Source of the DNA: Actinomycetota bacterium
GTDB taxonomy: Bacteria; Actinomycetota; Coriobacteriia; Anaerosomatales; Anaerosomataceae
DNA length: 5,475 nucleotides
NCBI GenBank assembly: GCA_011372845.1
Contig: DSAI01000211.1
Span: 1-5,475, forward strand
Direction: 5' to 3'
Made by a program: the position numbers and the translations under genes. The notes beneath the pieces were generated by a model that did not search any database, was not told where the DNA came from, and worked only from the letters and a program-made list of their open reading frames with translations. Positions 1 through 5,475 of the stretch are shown here, piece after piece. The first letter of the stretch is position 1; each line of letters starts with the position of its first letter.

Positions 1-1055
1 TCGAACGTGGCCATGCCGTTCATCGTCGCGCACGCGGCGCCCATCACACCGATCGCCAGGGCCGCGCCGGTCCCCTCGCCGAGCCGCATATCGAGATGCA
101 GGAACGGCGAGAGCTCGAGCGGCACCAGCGTGACGCTGTGTCCGGGCTCGCGCGACGTATGCGACCCGAACGCGTAGTGTTTCGCCGCCGAGCACAGACG
201 TATGGCCGCAAGAGCGGCCGATGCGGATATGAAGCCGTCGGAGACCACGCATACGCGGGCGGCCGCGCCACCCACGAACACGCCGGCCATCGCGGCGATC
301 TCGAGACCCCCAAGCGCGGCCAGCGTGCCGAACGGATCGTCGTGGCGCGGAGGATGCAGGCGGAGCACGTTGCCCACCACCGCCATCTTGCGCTGCAGGG
401 CCGCGTCGTCGATGCCGGTCCCGCGGCCGACCACACGGCTCACGGGGACCTCTGTGTATGCGGCGGCCAGGGCGGAGGCCGCCGTGGAGTTCCCGATGCC
501 CATCTCCCCGGTGCCGATGATCTTCACGCCTTCATCTGCGAGAGAGCGGGCAAGGTCGACCCCCGCCATGAAGGCCGCCGCCGCTTCCTCCCGCGTCATC
601 GCCGGCTCCACCGCCATGTTGCGCGTACCGGGCCGGACCTTAGCCTGAATCACGCCTGCAAGCGAGCTCGTGTCGGACATCACGCCAACGTCGACCACCA
701 CCAGACGGGCGCCCACGTACGCGGCGAGATGGTTGATGGCCGCCCCGCCGGACGCGAAGTTCGCCACCATCTGGGCGGTGACCTCGGACGGCCAGGCCGA
801 GACACCCTCGGCCGCCACACCGTGATCGGCCGCGAACACGGTGATCGCCGACGGACAGCATGTGGGCCGGTCGGTCTCTTGCACAGCTGCGATACGCGCC
901 GCGAGCACTTCGAGCTCACCGAGGCTGCGGGGCGGCTTGGTGAGCGAATCGAGCCGCCTCCATGCGCGCTCCTCCGCCTCTTCAGAAGGCGGGCGCACGT
1001 CCGCACATACCTCGTAGACCGCCTGCTCGAGCGGTCCCCGGCTACCCTCAGTCAT
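1..1055 (-). CDS. cobT: Nicotinate-nucleotide--dimethylbenzimidazole phosphoribosyltransferase (CobT), 3' end cut by window edge
   Basis: CobT transfers the phosphoribosyl group of nicotinate mononucleotide to a lower-ligand base such as 5,6-dimethylbenzimidazole, giving the alpha-ribazole phosphate used in cobalamin nucleotide-loop assembly in the cytosol. I translated the minus strand from the ATG at 1055-1053 and the frame stays open for 351 residues to the window edge. Family landmarks appear in order: KPPRSLGELE (about residue 42 on), FAADHGVAAEGVS, GTGEMGIGNS with E184, and RLGEGTGAALA with E327. These two glutamates match the positions of the active-site Glu174 and Glu317 of Salmonella CobT with a constant offset of ten. 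The visible end, MATF, resembles the usual family C-terminus, so only about 5-15 residues should be missing. The start ATG overlaps the cobU stop as ATGA, with a GGAG eight bases upstream. The base actually used cannot be told from sequence. Identity is very secure. Confidence 0.97.
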   Translation of the reverse strand, partial: MTEGSRGPLEQAVYEVCADVRPPSEEAEERAWRRLDSLTKPPRSLGELEVLAARIAAVQETDRPTCCPSAITVFAADHGVAAEGVSAWPSEVTAQMVANFASGGAAINHLAAYVGARLVVVDVGVMSDTSSLAGVIQAKVRPGTRNMAVEPAMTREEAAAAFMAGVDLARSLADEGVKIIGTGEMGIGNSTAASALAAAYTEVPVSRVVGRGTGIDDAALQRKMAVVGNVLRLHPPRHDDPFGTLAALGGLEIAAMAGVFVGGAAARVCVVSDGFISASAALAAIRLCSAAKHYAFGSHTSREPGHSVTLVPLELSPFLHLDMRLGEGTGAALAIGVMGAACATMNGMATF

Positions 1056-1618
1056 CTCGGCCACTCCGTCTCCTTCGGCAGCGATCGCAGATCCACACAC
1101 CGTCCGGCCACCACCAGCACCGCCACATCGGCCGCGTCCGCTAGCTGCCGCGTTGCGCGACCCATCACGTCTCTGAACACCCGGCCTGCAGGCGACGGTG
1201 GTACCACGCCCCAGCCGGTCTCGTTAGCCACCACAACGGTATCGCCATCGCGCGCAAGGAGCGCACCCACCAGTGAGTCGGCCAGTCTTTCGACCTCGTG
1301 CTCCGCACGGGCCGAGACGGTCTCCGCCGCGGGATCCACCAGCTCGGCCACTGCCTGGCCGAGTATCGTGCCGAGACAGTCCACCAGCAGGCAGACGTCC
1401 TCAGGGACCTCGGCCACCCAGGCCGGCGACGGCGTGACGTCCATCACGAGGACGTTGGCGGGCCTGTCGACCAGATGACGCTCGATGCGCCGCGCCATCT
1501 CCTCGTCGTCAGGGCGGCCGCCTACAGCCACCACGACCTCACGCCCGCTCCGGGCGGCGAGACGCAACGCCACGCCCGACTTGCCGCTCCGTACCGGCCC
1601 TGTCACGAGCGCCAGCAT
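1052..1618 (-). CDS. cobU: Adenosylcobinamide kinase / adenosylcobinamide-phosphate guanylyltransferase (CobU)
   Basis: This bifunctional enzyme phosphorylates adenosylcobinamide and then transfers GMP from GTP, giving adenosylcobinamide-GDP, the acceptor for the CobT-derived lower ligand. The 188-residue length is normal for the family. The N-terminus carries the P-loop GPVRSGKS (residues 7-14). The segment DDEEMARRIERH ends in H48, which aligns with the guanylylated His46 of Salmonella CobU. The C-terminal signature NETGWGVVP, then R-x-FRD-x-x-G and a weakly conserved Q in TRQLADAAD, is present; the usual NEVG and NQ are here NETG and TRQ, which is mild variation. The ATG at 1618-1616 shares its A with the rluB stop (TGATG) and has a strong GGGAGG six bases upstream, so the start is well supported. 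The stop overlaps cobT as ATGA, implying coupled synthesis of two consecutive pathway enzymes. Confidence 0.97.
   Translation of the reverse strand: MLALVTGPVRSGKSGVALRLAARSGREVVVAVGGRPDDEEMARRIERHLVDRPANVLVMDVTPSPAWVAEVPEDVCLLVDCLGTILGQAVAELVDPAAETVSARAEHEVERLADSLVGALLARDGDTVVVANETGWGVVPPSPAGRVFRDVMGRATRQLADAADVAVLVVAGRCVDLRSLPKETEWPR
1064..1067 (-). promoter_or_regulatory. Ribosome binding site of cobT, inside the cobU end
   Basis: GGAG on the minus strand lies eight bases before the cobT ATG at 1055, within the final cobU codons. Together with the ATGA overlap it supports this start. Another GGAG further upstream (near 1070-1073) is at too great a distance to be the main site. Confidence 0.55.
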
Positions 1619-2385
1619 CAGCGGCCTCCCGTTGCCGAGGCGCGGAGCGCATCCACCTCGGCGGCGTCCAGCCGTCGCACCGCGCCTTCGGGAAGGTCGC
1701 CGAGCGTCAGCGGGCCGTACGCGATCCGCGAAAGCGCGATGACGGGGTGTCCCACCGCCGACAGCATGCGCCGCACCTGCCGCTTGCGTCCCTCGCGCAA
1801 CGTGAGCTGCACGGCAGCCGTACGCTCGCGTCGCTCCAGGACGCGCGCCTCGGCGGGTGATGTGAGGCCGTCGTCGAGGAGCACGCCCTCGCGGAGGCGC
1901 CGGAGGTCGCTCTCAGCGGGCACGCCGTCGACCACCGCGTGATAGACCTTGGGCACGTGATGCCTCGGGTGCATCAGCAGATGCGCGAGCTCGCCGTCGT
2001 TGGTGAGCAGCAGGAGGCCGGTGGTGGTGTAGTCGAGACGCCCCACCGGGAACACGCGCGGCAATCCCGACGGCAGGAAGCGCATCACGGTGGGACGGCC
2101 CTGCGGGTCGTCGAGCGTGGTCATCACTCCCATCGGCTTATTGAGCATGAGGTACTCGAGATCCACCGGGGGCTCCACCAGCAACCCGTCCACGCGGACC
2201 TCGTCCACGCGCGGCACGACCTTGGTGCCGGGCTCATCGATCACCGTGCCGTTGACGCTCACACGACCCCCGGCCACGAGCTCCTCCGATGCACGGCGCG
2301 AGGCTATGCCCGAGCGGGCCAGATACTTCGCGATGCGTTCGGGCTCTCCGGCCTCACTCGGCTTCTGTGGATCCGCCACCATCAT
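1618..2385 (-). CDS. rluB: 23S rRNA-type pseudouridine synthase, RluB/RsuA family
   Basis: Members of this family isomerise a specific uridine of rRNA to pseudouridine; RluB acts on 23S rRNA helix 80-93 (U2605 in E. coli). From the ATG at 2385 the protein has 255 residues: an S4 RNA-binding domain (about 17-65, beginning RIAKYLARSGIASRRASEEL), then the catalytic domain with LNKPMGVMTT, the active-site motif GRLDYTTTGLLLLTNDG (catalytic Asp at 118) and EGRKRQVRRM near the C-terminus. The start is uncertain: the frame is open to an ATG at 2439, but that adds 18 residues with no family character. ATG 2385, ATG 2382 and GTG 2379 sit in tandem behind a GGCGGGG and place the S4 domain at the usual distance from the N-terminus. 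Any of these overlaps the scpB end by 26-32 bases. The LDY and LLLLT forms favour RluB over RsuA or RluE/F, but the target base is not proven. Confidence 0.93.
   Translation of the reverse strand: MMVADPQKPSEAGEPERIAKYLARSGIASRRASEELVAGGRVSVNGTVIDEPGTKVVPRVDEVRVDGLLVEPPVDLEYLMLNKPMGVMTTLDDPQGRPTVMRFLPSGLPRVFPVGRLDYTTTGLLLLTNDGELAHLLMHPRHHVPKVYHAVVDGVPAESDLRRLREGVLLDDGLTSPAEARVLERRERTAAVQLTLREGRKRQVRRMLSAVGHPVIALSRIAYGPLTLGDLPEGAVRRLDAAEVDALRASATGGR
1625..1630 (-). promoter_or_regulatory. Ribosome binding site of cobU, inside the rluB end
   Basis: GGGAGG on the minus strand encodes the Gly-Gly near the rluB C-terminus and lies six bases before the cobU ATG at 1618. It is the strongest Shine-Dalgarno in the window and fixes the cobU start. 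It suggests that cobU can recruit ribosomes itself in addition to the TGATG reinitiation signal. Confidence 0.75.
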
Positions 2386-3055
2386 CCCCGCCGATCGTGC
2401 CCTCGTCGTCGTCAACGTCATCGACGGCAGGAGCCTCATCGTCTCCGGCGCCGTTGAGATCGTCGTCCATGTCGAGCATGCTTCCGTCGAGCGCGTTCAG
2501 GCGCTCGCGAATCGCCCGCTCGGTCTCCGGGTCTGGCGCGAACTCCTCCAGCGGCGGAAGCTCGCTCAGGTCTTTGAGGCCGAACCGCTCAAGGAAGGTA
2601 CGCGTGGTGCCGTAGAGGATCGCGTTTCCGGCGTTCCGGTCGCGACCCGCTTCACGCACCAGCCCCTTCTCGATGAGCGACGAGATCACGGCCTCGCTGT
2701 TCACGCCGCGCACGGCGTTGACACCCTGCCGGCTCACCGGCTGGTGGTACGCGATCACAGCGAGCGCCTCGAGCGCGGCCTGCGAAAGGCGTCTCGTGTC
2801 CCAGGAGAGCACGTACTCCTCGACCTGCGGGTGGTATGCGGGATGCGTGTACATCCGCCAGCCGCCGGCGACCTCGCGCAACTGGAACCCACGCCCCTCC
2901 TGGGCGAATTCGGCTGCGAGCTCCTTCAGCGCAGCCTCCACGGCCGGCTGCTTCAGCTCGAGCACGTTCGCAAGGCGCGAGACCGGCACCGGTTCATCCG
3001 AGACGAACAGCAGCGCCTCAAGCGCCCCCTTGAGTTCCGCGTTCTCACGGCTCAC
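2354..3055 (-). CDS. scpB: Segregation and condensation protein B (ScpB)
   Basis: ScpB is a dimeric double winged-helix protein that binds ScpA and so completes the SMC-ScpAB condensin, which organises and separates replicated chromosomes. The 233 residues show the family pattern: ELKGALEALLFVSDEPV at the N-terminus, RLSQAALEALAVIAYHQPV (89-107), an RG (116-117) at the start of the second winged helix, then GLVREAGR (131-138) and YGTTRTFLERFGLKDLSELP (148-167). Residues 195-233 form a low-complexity tail with 17 Asp/Glu among 39 residues and no Lys or Arg; acidic ScpB tails are common but vary in length. The start is a GTG at 3055-3053 that overlaps the scpA stop as GTGA. Only a weak GGTGA lies upstream, so translation probably relies on coupling to scpA. 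The end runs about 30 bases into rluB. Confidence 0.97.
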   Translation of the reverse strand: MSRENAELKGALEALLFVSDEPVPVSRLANVLELKQPAVEAALKELAAEFAQEGRGFQLREVAGGWRMYTHPAYHPQVEEYVLSWDTRRLSQAALEALAVIAYHQPVSRQGVNAVRGVNSEAVISSLIEKGLVREAGRDRNAGNAILYGTTRTFLERFGLKDLSELPPLEEFAPDPETERAIRERLNALDGSMLDMDDDLNGAGDDEAPAVDDVDDDEGTIGGDDGGGSTEAE

Positions 3056-3795
3056 GCGTCATCACCGACCCCTACTATCTCTATGTCCTCGAACAGGTCC
3101 TCCTGCTCCAGCGTGAGCAGACCCTGCTTGTACAGCTCCAGGATGGCCAGGAACGTCACCACGAGCTCCTCGACCGTGGCGTTCCTTGAGACCAACTGCC
3201 GGAACGACGAGCGCTTGCGCGCTCTGATCTGCCGCGCCACGCTTTCCACATGCAGCTCGAGACTGATCGGCGCGGCTGCCACGTGGTCCGCCTCCAGGAG
3301 GAACACCTCGCGCTTGTGCACCAGGTCGGCGCAGAGCACCGCAAGCCCGTGCAGCGTGACACCCTCGAGGTAGTCGGGCATGAGGTGCAGGAACGGCTGC
3401 TCAAGGCCGGCCGCCCGCGGGTGCATCAACGCCTCCGACTCGTGACGGCTCCAGAGCTCGCCGGCGGCGTTCTTGAACTGCTTGTACGCCAGCAGACGGG
3501 CTACAAGAAGCTCGCGCGCCTCCTCGGGCGTCATGTCCTCGAACTCAACAAGCTCGACAGGCTCGTCGCGCGGCAGGAGCGAGGCTGCCTTGATCTCGAG
3601 CAGTGTGGCGGCCACCACCAGGAAGTCGCTCGCCACGTCCAGATCCAGGTCTTGCATGCGCTCGACCTCGGCCAGGTACTGGTCGGCGATCTCGGTGATC
3701 GAGAGCTCCGCGATATCCACCTTCTGCTTCGCCACCAGCTGCAGCAGCAGGTCGAACGGCCCCTCGAAGCCTTCTGTCCTGACCCGGTACGACAC
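3052..3795 (-). CDS. scpA: Segregation and condensation protein A (ScpA), kleisin subunit
   Basis: ScpA is the kleisin that bridges the two heads of the SMC dimer and holds the ScpB dimer in the bacterial condensin. The protein has 247 residues, the usual size. The N-terminal SMC-neck-binding domain starts with FEGPFDLLLQLVAKQKVDI (residues 10-28), and its helix continues through ITEIADQYLAEVERM and DFLVVAATLLEIKAASLLP. A variable middle follows. The C-terminal winged helix that binds the SMC cap is seen as FRQLVSRNATVEELVVTFLAILELYKQG and then EDLFEDIEI. The start is a GTG at 3795-3793, three bases after the trpS stop, with a GGAG nine bases upstream inside the trpS end. There is no in-frame ATG nearby that would keep the FEGP motif at its normal position. 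The stop overlaps scpB as GTGA, which suits a fixed-ratio complex. Confidence 0.97.
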   Translation of the reverse strand: MSYRVRTEGFEGPFDLLLQLVAKQKVDIAELSITEIADQYLAEVERMQDLDLDVASDFLVVAATLLEIKAASLLPRDEPVELVEFEDMTPEEARELLVARLLAYKQFKNAAGELWSRHESEALMHPRAAGLEQPFLHLMPDYLEGVTLHGLAVLCADLVHKREVFLLEADHVAAAPISLELHVESVARQIRARKRSSFRQLVSRNATVEELVVTFLAILELYKQGLLTLEQEDLFEDIEIVGVGDDA

Positions 3796-3798
3796 TCC

Positions 3799-4800
3799 CT
3801 AGCGCTCCGCGTCGATGTGCATCGCCCGGCGGACGTCCCCCATGAGCGCTTCCACCGCGGGGCGCACGCGCGCGGCGCCACGGTCGAGGACCTCCCATGC
3901 CGCACTGGGCTCGGCGGCGAGCTCCGCCCGCCGCGCGCGGAAATCGCGCAGGTAGGCGTTGAGGTCCTCCACGAGCTGCTTCTTGTGGGCCACGCAGCCG
4001 CACTCGGCCACGCGACAGCAGCGGTCCCACTCGGCGATGTCGGTGGGATCGGGCGCCACCAGCTTGTGGATCTGATGCAGCGGGCAGATGTCGGGGTTGC
4101 CGGGGTCGCTCTTCAGCTTGCGCGCGGGGTCGGTCACCATGCTCATGACCTTCTTCGCGGTCTCCTCCTCGCTCTCCGAGAGGTAGATCGCGTTGCCGTA
4201 GCTCTTGGACATCTTACGGCCGTCGGTACCCGGCACGCGCGCGCCCTCCTTGGCGATCAGGGCCTGGGGCTCTGGCAGCAGATCGCCGTACTGGGTGTTG
4301 AACCGCCGCACCACCTCGCGCGTGAGCTCGAGGTGCGGTATCTGGTCCTCGCCCACCGGCACCAGGCCGCCACGGACGATCACGATATCAGCCGCCTGCA
4401 TGAGCGGGTACAGGAAGAACCCCACGTTGCCGAGGTCCTTCTCGGTGATCTGCTCGCGCTGCTCCTTGTACGAGGGGACCCGCTCGAGCCAGCTCATCGG
4501 CGCCACCATCGACAGGTACATCGTAAGCTCGGCTACCTCGGGAACGTCGCTCTGACGGTAGATGACCGACTTCTCGGGATCGATGCCCACGGCGAGCCAG
4601 TCGAGCACCATCTCCTCCGTGTAGCGGCGCACACCATGCGTGTCCTGCCAGTCGCTCGTGAGCGCGTGCCAGTCGGCCACGAAGTAGTACGCCTCGTACT
4701 GCTCCTGCAGCTCGCGCATGTTCAGCAGATTGCCGAACCAGTGGCCGAGGGTGAGACGCCCTGTGGGGCGATAGCCGGTGAGCACGCGCTTCTTCGACAT
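3799..4800 (-). CDS. trpS: Tryptophan--tRNA ligase (TrpRS), type with a cysteine-rich metal-binding motif
   Basis: TrpRS charges tRNA-Trp with tryptophan using ATP in the cytosol. The 333-residue protein is a complete class Ic synthetase: GYRPTGRLTLGHWFGN holds the HIGH-equivalent TLGH (17-20), VADWHALT (41-48) and DIVIVRGGLVPVGEDQ (138-153) line the active site, and GRKMSKS (194-200) is an exact second signature. The C-terminal anticodon-binding half has C239, C261, C262, C267, C269 and H272. Thermotoga TrpRS binds a [4Fe-4S] cluster through C-x22-C-x6-C-x2-C, as I recall the published structure; here C239, C262 and C269 keep that spacing, but the last position is H272. Whether a cluster, zinc or nothing binds is unknown. 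The ATG at 4800-4798 follows a GAGGAG by eleven bases. The stop lies three bases before scpA. No other trpS copy is in view. Confidence 0.97.
   Translation of the reverse strand: MSKKRVLTGYRPTGRLTLGHWFGNLLNMRELQEQYEAYYFVADWHALTSDWQDTHGVRRYTEEMVLDWLAVGIDPEKSVIYRQSDVPEVAELTMYLSMVAPMSWLERVPSYKEQREQITEKDLGNVGFFLYPLMQAADIVIVRGGLVPVGEDQIPHLELTREVVRRFNTQYGDLLPEPQALIAKEGARVPGTDGRKMSKSYGNAIYLSESEEETAKKVMSMVTDPARKLKSDPGNPDICPLHQIHKLVAPDPTDIAEWDRCCRVAECGCVAHKKQLVEDLNAYLRDFRARRAELAAEPSAAWEVLDRGAARVRPAVEALMGDVRRAMHIDAER
3805..3808 (-). promoter_or_regulatory. Ribosome binding site of scpA, inside the trpS end
   Basis: A GGAG within the last codons of trpS lies nine bases before the scpA GTG at 3795. It supports the non-ATG start. 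A second AGGGAG touches the GTG itself and is too close to serve. Confidence 0.55.
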
Positions 4801-4883
4801 CTGGTGGCTCGCTCCTCGCTCGAAGGGGCACGACCCGACAGGGCCGCGTGACGGACGCCGTCTAGTCTACCGCAGCACGAGGG
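4801..4883 (-). other. Intergenic leader between the M50 protease gene and trpS
   Basis: This is the only real gap in the window. Read on the minus strand it contains a perfect 5-bp hairpin with a 3-base loop (GACGG CGT CCGTC, 4862-4850), directly followed by an imperfect 8-bp hairpin with a TGTC loop and two G-T pairs (4848-4829), then the trpS Shine-Dalgarno. Neither hairpin is followed by a T-run, so I do not call a terminator. The region is too short for a full T-box leader. A TAGACT at 4870-4865 weakly resembles a -10 box, but I see no convincing -35 at the right distance, so no promoter is called. Confidence 0.5.
4812..4817 (-). promoter_or_regulatory. Ribosome binding site of trpS
   Basis: GAGGAG on the minus strand lies eleven bases before the ATG at 4800. 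It is the best Shine-Dalgarno match in the gap and supports this start, although the spacing is a little long. Confidence 0.65.
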
Positions 4884-5475
4884 CTACACGCCGAAGAACA
4901 CACGCATCAACGGATAGACAGTCAACCGGAAGTACCCGCCGATCAGGTCGACCCCGGGGAGCAGCCTCGGCAACAGCAGGAGCAGACCGAAGAAGACGAG
5001 AATGCCATAGCGTTCGATCTCGTGATACTTCATCAGGGCTCTGTCCGACAGGAAGATCGGGAGCACGCGCGACCCGTCGAGCGGCGGGATCGGGATGAGG
5101 TTGAAGAACATCAACACGAGGTTGATCTGCCCGAAGAAGTAGAGGGCGTACCATAGCCAGCCGAGGAGCGTGAACTGCGGGTCCAGCTCCGTGCCTGTCG
5201 CCAGAGGGCCGAGCGCGATGACACGGCTCAGCAGCCCGGCCGCGAGCGCGAGCACCAGGTTGGTGGCAGGACCCGCGAGCCCAGTGAGCATCATGCCCTT
5301 GCGGTAGTCCTTGTAGTAACCGGGGTTGATGGGCACCGGCTTGGCGTAGCCGAACACCGGCCCACCCGAGAACCACAGCAGCAGCGGCAGCAGGACCGTT
5401 CCGAACGGGTCCATGTGCTTGATGGGGTTGAGGCTCAGACGCCCCTTCATCTTGGCCGTGGGATCGCCGAGACGA
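4884..5475 (-). CDS. Site-2 protease family (M50B) intramembrane zinc metalloprotease, 5' end cut by window edge
   Basis: These polytopic membrane enzymes cut transmembrane segments of substrates; short members of this YwhC/SpoIVFB-like group mostly have unknown substrates. 196 residues are visible. An ATG at 5450 could be mistaken for the start, but the frame is open to the edge and the residues before it, RLGDPTAK, are the well-conserved segment that follows the HExxH helix. The real start and the HExxH zinc ligands therefore lie outside, probably 20-40 residues upstream. Inside the window are NPIKHMDPFGT, the GYAKPVPINP loop, GPATNL, and NLIPIPPLDG, whose Asp (codon 5078-5076) is the expected third zinc ligand. 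Hydrophobic helices fall at about 5410-5345, 5290-5205, 5165-5085 and 5010-4940. Nothing suggests decay. It may be co-transcribed with trpS, since no terminator separates them, but the 83-base gap also allows a separate trpS promoter. Confidence 0.92.
   Translation of the reverse strand, partial: RLGDPTAKMKGRLSLNPIKHMDPFGTVLLPLLLWFSGGPVFGYAKPVPINPGYYKDYRKGMMLTGLAGPATNLVLALAAGLLSRVIALGPLATGTELDPQFTLLGWLWYALYFFGQINLVLMFFNLIPIPPLDGSRVLPIFLSDRALMKYHEIERYGILVFFGLLLLLPRLLPGVDLIGGYFRLTVYPLMRVFFGV

Noticed and set aside
96..1478. Long plus-strand open frame (460 codons) opposite cobT and cobU
   Set aside because: It is a shadow of two well-supported genes; the product is a low-complexity Arg/His/Ser/Thr-rich string with no family character.
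2386..2439. 18-residue N-terminal extension of rluB from the ATG at 2439
   Set aside because: It would lengthen the overlap with scpB to 86 bases, shows no family similarity, and better-placed start codons follow a purine-rich GGCGGGG just before 2385. It is kept as a possibility only.
2090..3373. Plus-strand open frame (427 codons) opposite rluB, scpB and scpA
   Set aside because: It is antisense to three conserved genes with no motif and no plausible start signal; GC-rich DNA readily keeps such frames open.
3250..4851. Long plus-strand open frame (533 codons) opposite trpS and scpA
   Set aside because: It is antisense to two clear conserved genes, has no recognisable motif, is rich in His, Arg, Leu and Val as expected from the complement of GC-rich codons, and crosses gene borders.
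4829..4862. Rho-independent terminator after the M50 gene
   Set aside because: The hairpins are present, but no run of T residues follows either of them on the minus strand.
4801..4883. T-box or trp attenuator leader for trpS
   Set aside because: The gap is only 83 bases, with no recognisable T-box core, no leader peptide rich in Trp codons and no terminator.
4884..5450. Treating the ATG at 5450 as the true start of the M50 protease
   Set aside because: The frame continues to the window edge and the preceding residues RLGDPTAK belong to the conserved core, so the ATG is internal.

Overview
This is a high-GC, densely packed bacterial segment in which every supported gene lies on the minus strand, so transcription runs from right to left. 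The gene content and order (site-2 protease, trpS, scpA, scpB, rluB-type pseudouridine synthase, cobU, cobT) and the GC-rich codon use suggest an anaerobic actinobacterial lineage, for example a relative of the Coriobacteriia. That placement is inferred from style and gene order; no marker gene here fixes it. TrpRS carries a cysteine pattern like that of the [4Fe-4S]-binding TrpRS type, which would suit an anaerobe.

Layout, in the direction of transcription. The right edge (5475-4884) holds most of an M50B intramembrane metalloprotease whose N-terminus, with the HExxH motif, lies outside the window. An 83-base gap (4883-4801) with two small hairpins and a Shine-Dalgarno sequence precedes trpS (4800-3799). 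Then comes an almost gap-free chain: scpA (3795-3052), scpB (3055-2354), rluB (start about 2385, end 1618), cobU (1618-1052) and cobT (1055 to beyond base 1). The junctions are a 3-base spacer (trpS/scpA), a GTGA overlap (scpA/scpB), an overlap of about 30 bases (scpB/rluB), a TGATG overlap (rluB/cobU) and an ATGA overlap (cobU/cobT). This is strong evidence for one polycistronic, translationally coupled unit.

Functionally the unit has three parts. TrpRS and the pseudouridine synthase serve translation. ScpA and ScpB are the kleisin and winged-helix partners of SMC in the bacterial condensin. CobU and CobT assemble the nucleotide loop of cobalamin: CobU activates adenosylcobinamide to its GDP form, CobT activates the lower-ligand base, and CobS (not in the window) would join them.

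I found no mobile element, CRISPR array, tRNA, rRNA, phage gene or clear intrinsic terminator. No undescribed system is evident. The item most worth a second look is the TrpRS metal-site motif, in which the expected fourth cysteine is a histidine and two extra cysteines sit nearby.
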